A DNA stretch of 64,000 bases from positions 31,186,001-31,250,000 of the forward strand of contig OZ231127.1 in assembly GCA_965153355.1 (NCBI GenBank), in the 5' to 3' direction. Source of the stretch: Flaccisagitta enflata (Eukaryota > Chaetognatha > Sagittoidea > Aphragmophora). Below the pieces are notes generated by a model. It was given only the letters and a program-made list of their open reading frames with translations. It made no database searches and was not told where the DNA came from. The position numbers and the translations under genes are program-made. Shown in pieces: positions 1 through 12,847 of this stretch; the first letter of the stretch is position 1; each line of letters opens with the position of its first letter.

Positions 1-102
1 CAACCAACCAATTGACTAACCAACCGACCAGCCTACTGACCAACCAACCAACTAACCGAACGACATAGCAAGTTCTAGAGTCGCGTGTCCGCGACTAAAA
101 AG
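1..102 (+). mobile_element. CAAGGCC-superfamily element, 3' end (window edge)
   Basis: A (GACC/AACC)n tract, then gacatagcaagttctagag, then the hairpin tcgcg-tgtc-cgcga and CTAAAAAG. The 5' part lies outside the window. Strand + means the direction from the CAAGGCC end to the hairpin end. Confidence 0.7.
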
Positions 103-338
103 TTGTTCAGTGCCGCTTTTTCTCATTTCTCAATACATACTTTAACAACCTGATGTAGCAGTTTTGGACCAGTGTCTGTGTGAACAGAAAAGTTAGGGGC
201 AATTCATTTTATTTGGACCCCAAATTACCAACCCGTGATCGTGTCTCTTCTTTCCCGAATCGACGCGCGATTTGTACCAAATGGGCAACAAAACACGTGC
301 TTTTGTCAAGGATTCATTCATTCGATGATCTTAATATA

Positions 339-950
339 CAGTGCGGCGCAAAAATAAGTTTCAATCAGTTTAGTAAGCAAATATTTCAAAAGTAGTGAGT
401 TTAGACAATTAAAATCCATGATATATTTAAACATCTTCAAAAATTCTACAAATCTAGTCCAATCCCATTATTGTAACTTAATTTGTAAAAAAGTTATACA
501 AGTTCAAAGAAGGGATATAATTAACCAGTACTAACTATTGATGAAACACATCTTAGACCTTGTTTTTCTTTAATAGACTAAAAAAAAATCATGATTCATG
601 CATCATATCCATGAGCTTTTTAAAGATCTTCAAAAAATCTACAAATCTAGACCAAGCAGAACTTTATAGCTTGATTCCTTTTCAAATGACTTTAATTTGA
701 AGTGAATCAGTCATGTTTTCAAGCAATGAAAATATTATCATTTTTTGCTGTTTTTCCTAAGATAATTTTGATATGTGCTACTTCAAATCAATGTCACGCC
801 TAAACAAAAAGAGCTAGAAATCTGGGATTGGTCTAAAATTAAAGAAAACTAAAAATCTTTTAATAATCTCACTGATAAAAGGTTCTTATCTGCTATCGAA
901 CATACAAAAGACTTGTGACAAAACCTGAAACTTATTTTTGCGCCGCACTG
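339..950. mobile_element. TA-flanked MITE with 25-bp perfect TIRs
   Basis: CAGTGCGGCGCAAAAATAAG starts a 25-base terminal repeat at 339 that recurs exactly, inverted, ending at 950. TA lies outside each end (337-338 and 951-952). This is the layout of a non-autonomous Tc1/mariner-type element. The inside is AT-rich and has a repeated motif (tcttcaaaa-atctacaaatctag) at about 433 and 630. No transposase is seen. Confidence 0.85.
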
Positions 951-952
951 TA

Positions 953-1308
953 AGGTGTGAACCCCCTAAAAACAGTAGCACCCCCACCTACAGCTTTAAC
1001 CGATTAAATTGTAGACACTTTAAAGGTAGAGGCAGAATATTTATGTCAATACAAGTGGCGTCACCAGAGCGATTTTTCAATTTTGCTTTTTAGTCGCTTA
1101 ATAAAGCATTAAAATTAATTATTATTAAAGGTTCATAAGATCAAGGATTTTACATAATAATTTAAGACTGGAATGAAAATTGCAGAATTGCTCTGGTGGC
1201 GCCACTTGTATAGTCACAAGCTTTAATAAGCAATATTTAATTTATTATTTATTGCTATAATTTGATCTGTGAGGGGGGGGTGCTACAGTTTTAGGGGGGT
1301 TCACATCT
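953..1308. mobile_element. TA-flanked MITE abutting the previous one
   Basis: AGGTGTGAACCCCCTAAAA at the left matches, inverted, TTTTAGGGGGGTTCACATCT at the right. TA borders it at 951-952 (shared with the first MITE) and 1309-1310. Inside, a second inverted pair (acaagtggcg-caccagagc at about 1050 and 1195) gives a nested hairpin. Similar core motifs recur at 23601-23967. Confidence 0.75.
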
Positions 1309-1399
1309 TAAATTTCTCCTTTCTCTGTACTAACAGGTGAATTTTTTCCCTTTTTTTCAGACCGACAGATCGAGAGAGGCAATCAAGAAAGTGAACAAT

Positions 1400-1690
1400 C
1401 CCAAAAGGGCAACAGTCGCGTGCTCCGTATTACCTTTACAAACACATTTCCATAATTACAATTTTACATAATTACATAATGACATAATTACATAATTACA
1501 TAATTACATAATTACATAATTACATAATTACATAATTACATAATTACATAATTACATAATTACATAATTACATAATTACATGATTCATTCACATGAATGA
1601 CTTAATCGCAAAGTTTCAATAGCATTTTGGACGGACTGATGGATGGACCAATGGACTGACAGACCAACGTAGTCACTGTACCCGACTAAA
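1400..1690 (+). mobile_element. CAAGGCC-superfamily element with 8-bp array cargo
   Basis: It starts caaaagggcaacagtcgcgtg. It contains an ATAATTAC tandem array (about 1448-1582), then a gacggactgatggatggacc tract and the end cccgactaaa. The ends are more diverged than in other copies. Confidence 0.5.
1448..1582. repeat. 8-bp array ATAATTAC
   Basis: About 16 units; cargo of the element at 1400-1690. Confidence 0.85.
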
Positions 1691-2180
1691 CATATTGAGG
1701 CATGGTTAAATCAAGTTGTAAACCTACTGGAATGAGCAAGACTAATCTGGGACGCAACGAACTTAATAGAGTGCTCCAACGCACCTCGAAAAAGGCTCCA
1801 CCGCTCTTCCGCTGATCCGTCCGTCCAATACGTACATTGTCTTGTTTGTATCCGGCCTTGTTTATCTTTTTTGAGCTGGCCTTGAGTCCGATTTCCAGTT
1901 CTTTTGATCAATGATTAATGAGGAAACCCCGTCTTCCCGCTGACCTCACGATTTTTTTCGCTTTTTTTCGCTTTCCCTTCTGTCCCGATGATTCTGTCCT
2001 TCTGAATTTTGGTCTGTCTGTTTCATAGCAAAATTTCGGGTTCGGTGCATTCTCCTGTTTGACATTTTTCATAAAACTATTTCTTTATGCAATTTATAAA
2101 GGAAACTACGCGAAATAAATCAAACCGTTCGAAATTATGTTCGATATCCTGCTCTGTTCAAAATCTCCGTCTCATACATT
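1691..2180. other. No gene seen
   Basis: Mixed-composition sequence between repeats; no exon or repeat recognised. Confidence 0.5.
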
Positions 2181-2786
2181 GTCTGTAAACTACATGGTGT
2201 TTCATGCCAAAATAGATATAAGAAAACGATGCCTTTCTGCTTCTAAAAATGCAAATTTAGTTTTAAAAAAAGATTCAAAGAGCACTTAAGCTCCGATTTT
2301 TTGTGTAAAAATTTTAAGGGTTTGGGTCAAATATCTTGGCCAAAAAAGTAAAATGAGCGTTTTTAGGAGAAGCTCTTATAACATAATTTTGATTTCAAAC
2401 ATTTTTCTTTAAAATGCTCTCATTTCTAAACAGCTTGAGTTATATATGTCAGATTGGTCTCAAATTAAAGCTTGACAAATTTTCTTTGATTTGAGACTAA
2501 TTTGGCATCTGTGGCTCAAGCCGTTTAGAAATGAGAGCACTTCAAAGAAGAATATTCAAAATAGAAATTATGTTAAAAGAACCTCTCCTTTAAATGCTCA
2601 TTTTACTTCAAATTGATGTTGTGACCAAGGTAATTGACCCAAACCCATGAAATTTTCACACAAAAAATCGGAGCTTATGTGCTCTTTGAATCTTTTTTCA
2701 GAACTATTTTTGCATTTTTAGAAGCAGAATGGCATCGTTTTCTTATATCTAATTTGGCATGAAACACCCTTTACAAACTATTTTGA
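2180..2786. repeat. Long foldback (imperfect palindrome), ~600 bp
   Basis: The arms of roughly 270 bases are inverted copies: the left arm has gtttcatgcc, cttctaaaaatgcaaat, caaagagcac and gctccgattttttgtg; the right arm has their complements in reverse order. The turn lies near 2480. The two arms differ by scattered substitutions. Probably a foldback or MITE element with no coding capacity. Confidence 0.8.
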
Positions 2787-2945
2787 TTATCTCTTTGTGC
2801 CACGGTATTCTTTTAATTCTTACTTATTAATTGCTATTCATTAATTTTTTTCAAAAAATCTACTATCTCACACGATAGGGTCTTGGAGCTATATTTTTGC
2901 TCTGAAGCTCACTCTGTCTGTCCCTTTGTCTGCCCCTTTGTCTCT

Positions 2946-3142
2946 GTATCTCTCTCTCTCTCTCTCTCTCTCTCACTCACGCGTTTTCTCTCGCCGGGAT
3001 CTTCTGAGTTCCTTTCCCCTTCACTTTTCCATCCTTTCTCAGCTCAGTATGTCTCTTTAACGTTTCTATGACTAAGTATGCATTGATCTTTTCATGATCA
3101 AATCAAGAGAGGAGTCTTTTCAGAAGTCTGTGCGTGTGTGCG

Positions 3143-3182
<40 letters not shown>
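2946..3182. repeat. (CT)n at 2949-2974 and (GT)n at 3125-3182
   Basis: Simple dinucleotide tracts. The open frames over them are low complexity. Confidence 0.9.
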
Positions 3183-3184
<2 letters not shown>

Positions 3185-3654
3185 TGAACGTGCGTGGGTA
3201 TGCGTGTGTATACTTTGTTTCGCCAAAGAACATGGGACACACTCAATCTGATATCATATTTCTCTTTTTCCCCATTGCTTCCGTTCAAATCTTCTCTACG
3301 ACAAACAACAAACATTACAGGTAAGTGCTTTTCTTTCCTGTTATGCATGGCATTTTGAAGCGAGTTCGTACTGCAACGTTGATGCGACAAATGTTTCACG
3401 TTTTCCGCTTCCGTATTCTGGCGCTTGTGTGCCGCCGATCTCGTGGAGACCCTCGTGGAGACTGGTTGGTTTGTTTTGTCTTGTTTCTTCTTCTCAAACC
3501 TCGCCTCGTCTGCAGGGCACTGTCTTAGACGACATGTCGATTAGGGTGACTGAAAATATGGTAAAACTCGGATCTCGTCTTCCTCACGGGAGAGTGGTGT
3601 CCATTTCCATCACAAATAATGTCTTTAAAATCTGGTGATGATCAGATAAAGTTT

Positions 3655-3767
3655 AAACTCATAACCGCCACCCTCCTTGTCTCCCATAGAAAATATATAG
3701 GAATGATTTTGGCCATTTAGTTTCTCTATTTTTCACAATGGGAAAGGGAGGGGGTGGCGGTCATGAG
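3655..3767. repeat. Small hairpin element
   Basis: ctcataaccgccaccctcc at the left pairs with ggaggggg-tggcggtcatgag at the right, with about 50 bases between. MITE-like; the duplication at its borders is not clear. Confidence 0.5.
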
Positions 3768-3944
3768 TAAAGTAGGTGGAGAAATTATGACATACATGAT
3801 CGCTGCCCAAGAAGTAATACCGACACTATTCATTTGTTGGCATCCTCCTACACAATCGCGCGCCATTGACTAAGTGGTCAGACAAGATTGTTGTGTTATT
3901 GCTGTTGATTCAGTTGTGTAAAATTGACTCCTACGCCGTCTCCG

Positions 3945-3946
<2 letters not shown>

Positions 3947-3982
<36 letters not shown>

Positions 3983-4677
3983 GTTTGTCTTCTTTTGTTC
4001 TTTTGTTCTTTAGATATAGATTTTTACTTTCGGTTTTGCTCCTACAGTAAGGTGGGCTCAACTCGGGCATTTTAATAAAGCTTTATTTCCAAGCACTTTT
4101 CGTCTTCCGTTTGCATTATTAGAGCCCAAACTATTTGGAAAATCTAGGCACCACATCATCAATTCGGTAGTCGTATAGAATCGATTGCTATGGTTATTTC
4201 CTCCATAGCGGTTCTATACAAGTTTACAACTGCAACACCGATGACGTGGTGCCCAGATCAAGTCCATATCGATTTTGAAGTAGAATGGGCTGTAATTATC
4301 CATTTTTTTTGAATGCCCACATTGTGCCCATTCTATCCTATACCACATCGGCCCATCCTTTGTATCTTTCTCTTTTTGTCAGGGATGTATTATTTCCATA
4401 ACCTTTGATTTTCTTCCCCGCGACGCATCGCGTCGCGTTACCAAATCTATTATTTTCCTCCCTATTAAGCAATAAAATCATATGTTTAAGGTTTAAATAG
4501 TGTTAAATTGTGTTTTACTTATCATGTTTTATGATTTGTTACTACCAAAAGTTTTAATTTCCGTAAATTTTCTTTTTTTTTTCTTTTTTCCTCCTTCCTT
4601 TTCCTTCCCTACGGAACAATATACAGGCCTGCTTTTGTTTTCTCTTCTTTCTTTCTTTCTTTCTTTCTTTCTTATTT

Positions 4678-4725
<48 letters not shown>

Positions 4726-4736
4726 TCATTCTTTCA

Positions 4737-4767
<31 letters not shown>
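3947..4767. repeat. (CT)n at 3947-3981; (TTTC)n at 4645-4767
   Basis: Simple repeats; a MITE lies between them (4048-4335). Confidence 0.9.
4048..4335. mobile_element. MITE, same family as 27236-27548
   Basis: GGTGGGCTCAACTCGGGCATT at the left and GAATGCCCAC...GCCCATTC at the right are inverted. The inner sequence ccaagcacttttcgtcttcc is shared with the copy at 27.2 kb. TA flanks are plausible. No coding sequence. Confidence 0.6.
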
Positions 4768-5208
4768 TTTAATCCTAATACACAATGCCGTGTTGTCAGT
4801 GACAAGTTGTCACTCATCTGTCAAGCCAAATCACGCTTTGCGAGGCCAAGGCACCACTGAGTCAGTGGCACTGAACCTACGCAAAACTTCGGCATACTCG
4901 TTCTTTTCTGTTTTCCTTTTTTTTTCATTAAAGAAATTCCTTGATCACGTGATTCGCAATGTTTATTGCCTAATTCAGTTTTTGACCTTTTTTCCGATTT
5001 CAATTCCCCGATTTCAAATTGAAATCGAAATCAGAGTTTTCTTACAAGAGAAAAAATCACTATTTTTCCCTATTTATCATCCCCTCTGCTTGTCTGGTTG
5101 TGTTTGACGGGATATTGCCCGCCTCTCTTTTTGACTCGCTGTCTAACTGTTTCACTTTCTGTCTGTTTGGCTGTGTCTGTTTGCATATCTGTTCACTCAC
5201 TCATGTTT

Positions 5209-5535
5209 CTTATGTGCGTTCTCGCACAACTAAAAGAGATCGTGTCTGTTCGTTGGTTGGTTGGTCTGTCGGTCGGTCGGTTGGTCCGTCACGCAAACGT
5301 TAAAACCGCGTAAAATGGACGGTTCCGATGTCTTTCTTTATCCCTGTTGCCTCTCATGCCTTCCGGCTTCATTTACATTCACTCGTTCATTCATTTATCC
5401 ATTCATTCATTTATTCATTCATTCATGATAAAATAAGAAGTCATTCATCCATAAGAAACTTTCATTCATCAAAAATATTCATTCATTCATTCTTAATCAG
5501 CGAAGCGCACGTATTGGCCAAAACTTGGCCTTGTT
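5209..5535 (-). mobile_element. CAAGGCC-superfamily element, subfamily B, ATTC cargo
   Basis: Read in reverse it begins GAACAAGGCCAAGTTTTGGCC, carries (GAAT)n, then the gtttgcgtgacggacc and GACC/AACC tract, and ends with the hairpin GTGCG-AGAA-CGCAC. This shows the subfamily B hairpin and ATTC/GAAT cargo together. Confidence 0.7.
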
Positions 5536-5758
5536 CAAATTTTTTTTTTATGGTAGATTGAAAAAAAAAGACCTGTTTTCCAGCTGATCTTGTTTTTGTT
5601 TTTTTTTTTTTTTTTTTTGTTTTGTTTTTTTTGTTTTACAATTGTATCAACTCTTCATCAATCTCTGCTGCAAAGCATTCTCGTTCTTTTATGATTTTAA
5701 GTAACTTAATCTTTCAAATGACGGCTTCACTTTCGTCTTTTCTTTCTTACTATCGCTA

Positions 5759-5829
<71 letters not shown>

Positions 5830-5897
5830 TCCTTAACTTTACCTTTTTCTGTCCTAATTGTTTTCTTTTTTCTTTCTTTCTTTCTTTCTTTCTTTTT

Positions 5898-5928
<31 letters not shown>

Positions 5929-6462
5929 CTCTTTCTTTCTTTCTTTCTTTTTTTCTCACTCTCTCTCTCTAACTTGACTGATATGCAATTTAATCCAATC
6001 CAATCATGTCATGTCATCTGAGCATGGCCATTTGTCGTTGTTTCTTCGGTTCTAAAATTTTCTGATGTATTGCCAATCGACGTCTCTTCCATCCTTCTTT
6101 TACGTATCTGTACCTGCGTTTTGCCCTCCTTTGCTTCTCTTTTGTTCCTTTTTGTAGCTCTCACTGTTTTTTTTTTTTCTGCCTTTGTTTTTCAGGTCTG
6201 GTCTCCATTTCGTCTTTATTGGTTTCTTTCTTTATTGTTATGGGGAACATCTTCTTGCGCTGACTTTGTCCACTTGTTTGTTTGGCTCCTTTTGTCCGTT
6301 TGTCTGACTTTTCTGTCTTTTTCTCAGTGTATCAGCCTTCTTTCTTTTCATCGTCTGCCTGTTGGTCTTTCGTTCCGTCGGTCTTTCTATGCTCTGCGTC
6401 CTTCTCACTGTATTTGCTTCCATCTTGCACGCTGACATTTCCTTGTCTTGCATGTCGATCTA

Positions 6463-6508
<46 letters not shown>
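5759..6508. repeat. (TTTC)n at 5759-5832 and 5869-5951; (CT)n at 6477-6508
   Basis: Polypyrimidine simple repeats. Between them (5990-6470) the sequence is T- and C-rich, and I see no convincing exon. Confidence 0.9.
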
Positions 6509-6511
<3 letters not shown>

Positions 6512-6609
6512 CTTTCCTTCCTCACAACCAAACAAACATTGATGAAAAAAAATACGACAAAAAGAGAGAATGTGAGTGAGGAAAAAAACCCAAGGAACCT
6601 AGAGAGATA

Positions 6610-7860
6610 GTTTAGGGTCAGTGACTTCTTATGCCCGTCAACCTTTGGAAACTTATGACTTATGAACGTAATGGCGGCCCCTCGGCCGCTCTCACAGTCA
6701 CTCTCTCTTCGTGAGATGCCCCCAGGGTCATCTCTATTTTGAAATGTTCCTCATATATAACCTCTAAATTGGTCTTTGATGACCAAGTAAAGAATCTCTC
6801 GTTTCCTTCTTATGATCTCCATCTTTGAACTTCGGCCCGTCTTTGACTTTGTCCAAGAGAGAAACGAGAAAAGAAACGGCATTACCTTCATTTTTTTTCT
6901 GACCAGGTAGAGAAACTGTTGTGACTCTCTCCTCTGTCCTTTCAGAAATGAATTGGGAAAAAATGTTTCAAACTCTTGGCCTTTAAAAATTCAATTTTTA
7001 TAGTCGTTGCATAGAATTCTTTAGCAACATCCAGCAATGCAGTTCGTCATTCACCATCATTGTTTCACCCGATTCTGCTTTTAAGGCTGCTTCATTCCCA
7101 TGCAAATTTTCTTTAAAGAAAAACAAACACAGGGTTACAACAAACGCACAAACCCTCTTATAGAATCGCGAGTCCGCTACTGAAAAAGGAGGATCTTTAC
7201 AAATGGCATGTGATTGTAGGACTATTTCTTGCGTTAGGGCACATGGTTGAATCATGGAGAAAAAAAGGGAGCTCAAAGAAACTGAGAGCTAGATTCGGTA
7301 AAAACGCTCAAAAGAAAGATCAAAGATATGAAGGTCACAGTGGGAAAGCAGATGCCGTCGCCCGTAATTGAGTGATATTGTCATTGATATTCATAATTTA
7401 TCGTTTATGATTGATTCCAAAGAATCAGTGAAACGTCTCATTCTGAGATTTCTACTATGGTCGGAGCCTTAGTAAAAAGAGGGCGAGAAATATGCAATTG
7501 AGAATGAAAAAAATCAATACAAATCCAGGTAACCTCCCTCAAACCTTGTTTAAAGGAGCCGTGGCCCCTGATAAAGGGAAGGGATGCATACTTCTTCTGC
7601 GTTAGTAAGGAGAAAGTCCGTGACTCACTTTTATTGCTGGTCTCGCATGCAAGATCAAGCATAGGTGACTGTGGATTTCGCACATGAACGAGTTTAAAGC
7701 AGGAGACAATGCAATACAGATATACAGACAGACAGACAGAAAAAGATAATAGAAATGAGAAATAAAGAAGAGGAAATGAGAAAGAAGAAAAAATGAAAAG
7801 AGAAAAAAGAGAAAAAAGAGAAAACAGGAGAGAAAAGAGAAGAAAGAAGAGAGAAAAGAG
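6610..7860. other. Mostly unassigned unique sequence
   Basis: Normal base composition, so it may be unique DNA. Besides the weak exon at 6998-7110 there is a possible small minus exon around 7550-7600 (KKYASLPFIRGHGSFKQ after ctaacgcag), with a poor donor. Confidence 0.4.
6998..7110 (-). CDS. Possible short terminal exon (weak)
   Basis: After a good pyrimidine-rich acceptor (tttttctttaaag) there are 37 open codons to TAA, starting NLHGNEAALKAESGETMMVN. Composition is normal rather than repetitive. There is no recognisable domain and no partner exon, so this may be chance. Confidence 0.2.
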
Positions 7861-7863
7861 AAA

Positions 7864-8078
7864 AACAAGGCCGGATACACGGCTACCCTAGTCGCGTGCG
7901 GGTGGGCAGGGGCCATAATTGAGGTTGTGGAACATTTGGGCAGGAGCAATAAGGCCAAAACCCCCATTAACGCCGAAAAAGTAAAGTGTGACGGACAGAC
8001 GGACCGACGGACGGATGGACGGACCGACTGACAGACCGACAAAGCGGGGTGTAGAGTCGCGTAGCACGCGACTAAAAA
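7864..8078 (+). mobile_element. CAAGGCC-superfamily element, subfamily A, full length
   Basis: A clean 215-bp copy: AACAAGGCCGGATACACGGC, tagtcgcgtgcgggtgggca, ggggc, a second gggcaggagca box, gtaaagtgtgacgg, the GACC/GACG tract, gacaaagcggggtgtagag, then hairpin TCGCG-TAGCA-CGCGA and CTAAAAA. It is a good reference copy for the family. Confidence 0.85.
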
Positions 8079-8538
8079 GAGAGATCTATAGAAAAGAAGG
8101 AAATTGGTGTTGAGAAGGGGCCGTTCTTTCCTGAAAGAGTTTCGCTATTGGGTTGATCTTTGCCCTATTGCCTGGTCTCGCAGATCCCGACAGATAAGCG
8201 TTTCGCTCTGTTTACTTCAGTGATACAACGAAGAAGCGACTTCCTCTTTTTCCGCTTTGCTCCGCTTTCTCCGCTTTCTTTGCTTTCCGGCACTTCATTT
8301 CCATTTTGTATTCAATCTTATGCCTTTTTCGCTTCTTCTTGTTGAAGGGTTGAGATGCCTGCAGCTCTTATTAGCAGCTGTGTCGGTCTATTTGTCCGTG
8401 AGAGACCACGAGGCAAATGATTGATGACTGATGATAAGTTGATTACTCTTTCCTTCTCTCACTTTTTAAGATGGGCGAAGAAGTGAGCAAGCGAGCAAAC
8501 AGAGCTTAAGGCACGAGCAGAATATCAAATCTAGGCGT

Positions 8539-9562
<1,024 letters not shown>

Positions 9563-9613
9563 GCAAGGGAAGAAAAAAAAGTTGAGTGGAGAGGAAAAGG
9601 AAAACAGGAAATG

Positions 9614-10317
9614 AACAAGTGACGCGGGGTCACAATATCGTTGCGGACGGGTGGGCAGGGGCGGTAAACTCCAATCCACACCCCATGCCCCACGCCCTAC
9701 CTCCGCACTTACAAAAACACCATCTAAAACACTCGTCTCTCACTTTTCGACTCGTGCTTACCAATAGTCAGTGGACAAAACACAATAGGTAGAGAACTCA
9801 TTCTGTTGGTTTTGATCCAACCCACTAATAATAAACAGAATACTGTGTACAACAATCGGCTGTTGAAATTACAGCCGGCTGTTATACTACAAAATTGGCA
9901 AAAATCCATTTTTTACCAAAAAAGAATGAAACGTGCAGATTCCTAATCAAATTCTAAGAAGTTTGATATATCATAACATATACTTTTACATGAAAAGGAA
10001 AATTTCTATCAATGTTTTATTTTGTGATTATGCAATATTAAAAAAATCATTTCTCATAAAAAGTATCAAGTGTGACAAATCAAACTTCTTAGAATTTCTT
10101 AAGGATGATGAAAATGCTAGAAATAATCTATGTTGTATTTTTGACGACCTTGTAGTATAACAGCCGGCTAAAATTTCAACAACCAGTTGTTGTTTACAGC
10201 ATTCTGTTTTTTTACCAGTAGGTTGGATCAAAGCCAACAGATTGAGTTTTGTCCGCTGACTGCCAATGGACGGACGGACAAAGCTTCTTTTAGAGTTGCG
10301 TGTCCTCAACAAAAAAG
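9614..10317 (+). mobile_element. CAAGGCC-superfamily element, subfamily C, with foldback core
   Basis: 5' aacaagtgacgcggggtcac and gttgcggacgggtgggcagg, then ttttcgactcgtgc; 3' ggacggacggacaaagcttc and gagttgcgtgtcctcaac. Between them is an inverted pair of about 115 bases (9775-9894 and 10150-10265, with cagccggctgttatacta). The AT-rich centre (9895-10149) has only a short open frame that I do not believe in. Confidence 0.7.
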
Positions 10318-10329
10318 AGAAGGATAAGA

Positions 10330-11720
10330 AAGGAAAGAGAAAAGAAACGATAGGCAAACAAAGTCAAGACAAACAGGAAAAAAGAAAGGAAAAAAAGAAA
10401 AGAAAAGAGATCAGAAAAAAAAGAATGATTTAAAAAAGAAGTTTAGAAAGGAAAGAAAAAAGTAAGGAAAAGTTGAGTAAGGTGAAAAGAAGAAACGAGA
10501 AGGAAATGAGAAAAAGTGGTGAATAAGGAGAGAGAGAAAAGTCAAGAGAAAAAGGAAAAGAGAATGAAGAAAAGGAAAAAGGAAGAGAGAAAAAAAGAAA
10601 AAAAGAATAGAAATAAAAATAAACAGAAAAGAAAAGAATATCGTCGAATCTTTGTGCTTTTGACCTTTGACCCGCCGCCGTCACATCACGTATTTCCTTG
10701 ACGGCAATTTCCGTTTTGCACGGAGAGTTGTTGACTATCGAAAATGACGCAATCCGTCGATTTAATGGTAAAGAATTTTCTCGTATAAGATATCACGCAC
10801 GTTTGATTGAGTCTTTGGAAAACCTTGTTTCACCATGACGATTGACGTGCTGCATTAATTATGTTTTGGTTTAGGAAATGATTTACTATTCTTTAATCAC
10901 ACTTGCGAGGTTAACGTACACAACGTCTTTCACAAAAACACTGACTTGTCTGGCTTCCTTTTACCCTCTTTACATACTTTTTATGATCTTCACCTTTTTT
11001 TGCTTGAGACAGCGAACAAAATATGATATAGATTGACAAGACCAAATGCTTACGAGAAAAAAAAAGAAATCTCCCTAACATCTTCAAAGGGTTCATCTTG
11101 CTTCTGCTCTGGTTTCTATCTAGGTTGAGTCGAGAAAAAAAACCGATTCCGATAGAATATTGGATACCGAAAGGAATGAAAAGGGAACTGGGATGAACGC
11201 TTGTAAAGGATCTTGGAAGTTGAAAAGGCTTCTTAAACGGGAAGCAAATATCCATCAAAAGAAATCATGGAAGCTCTGAGGACATTTTTTCGCGATTCCC
11301 GACAGTCGTTGCTCGCTCTCAAAATGTGCAACAGCAACGGCGTGTGCGTCTGAAATGACGATGACATGTGCAATGTCACAGCGGTTTGCAATGGAAATTA
11401 CATTTAATTTTTAGTAAAACTGGCAATGTCAACGAAAAACCCGATAATAAGATAAATATGCCATGAAAAATGGCGTGAGCGATACCAAGGGAAAAATTCA
11501 ACGGTGTTTGCAACACAAATGTGCAACAAAAATGTGCAACAGCGGTGGTTGAAAAACGATTGCGACGACGGTTAAATGTGCAACGAGTGACGATTTAATG
11601 TGTGCGGAGCAAGTGAGAATCTGGTGAGCCTTGAATGACCCCAGAGACTGAAGACACATTAAGTAATAATGTGAAGATGATTTTGAGACGATTTGCATTT
11701 TTGCGTTTCACGCCCCACAT
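10330..11720. other. No gene seen
   Basis: Purine-rich low complexity to about 10640, then unique-looking sequence; several short frames, none convincing. Confidence 0.5.
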
Positions 11721-11740
11721 GGGGACGGACGGAAAAAGAA

Positions 11741-11757
11741 GGAGAGAGAGAGAGAGA

Positions 11758-11827
<70 letters not shown>

Positions 11828-12033
11828 GAGAGACAGAGACAGAGACAGAGATAGAGACAGAGACAGAGACAGAGATAGAGACAGAGAGAGTAAAGGGAGA
11901 GGGAAAGAGAGAGAGAATGCCCTTGAATTGATCTTGGCTTTGACTGGAGTGATTACGGTCATTACTCTTTTTCCGGCTAATCCTACCAGACCAAAGATGT
12001 CGAACCACAAGGACATTGAATAAAAGAGACAGA

Positions 12034-12112
<79 letters not shown>
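11741..12112. repeat. (AG)n tracts 11741-11900 and 12038-12112
   Basis: Long purine dinucleotide tracts, the first passing into GAGACA units. Confidence 0.92.
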
Positions 12113-12116
<4 letters not shown>

Positions 12117-12217
12117 TGCTTCTATTCAATTCCATAAACGCTAGAGCTAATACAATCTGCATGAAAGAGGGTGTTTCCTCATTTTTTGGGTTTCCTTGTG
12201 TCATATGGAAGTGTAAA

Positions 12218-12372
12218 AAACAAGGCCAACACCTCACAGTCGCGTGCGGTTGTTAGGACTCAAAATGACTTAAAATAACAAAAAAAAGCACAGCTTTCCC
12301 GACAGACCGACCGACAGACCGACCGACAGACGGACAGAGTGGGTTGTAGAGTCGCGTGCACGCGACTAAAAA
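12218..12372 (+). mobile_element. CAAGGCC-superfamily element, CAACACCT start
   Basis: aaacaaggccaacacctcac, agtcgcgtgcgg, a short actcaaaatgactt stretch, GACC/GACG tract, gtgggttgtagag, and hairpin AGTCGCG-TGCA-CGCGACT plus AAAAAG. The hairpin here is perfect. Confidence 0.8.
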
Positions 12373-12847
12373 GAATATATCATTACCTTCTCAGCTGCTG
12401 CTTCTTCTCTTAAATGGATAGAATCATAGAAATGTAAAGTCAATTGAAGAGAAAAACATTGCCAGCCATTTGCCAACACATCAAATTTTTGGCGATTACT
12501 TGCATTATTGCCCGTGTGCAGCTGAACCGGTTTACATTTTACTTCATCAAAAATTAACTATCCGATTCAAATTTGACGGCTTACCGCAAAATCTTGTAAC
12601 AATAATTCCTAGAGAGGAGGGGTTTGGTGTAAATCAATAGAAATTTTGTTCTTTCTCACCACCCAAAATAGAAATTCATTTGTAGCGAGAAAAAAGATAA
12701 GGCGAAGCATAGGGCAAATGTCACGGTTCCACAGCAAGCAGGAGGGCCCGACTTTCCACCAATCTACGTTAGCACAAGCTTCCGATACATCATTATATGC
12801 GGATTAAATGGTTCAAAGACATTCATGACTACCCAATGCACAATTTC

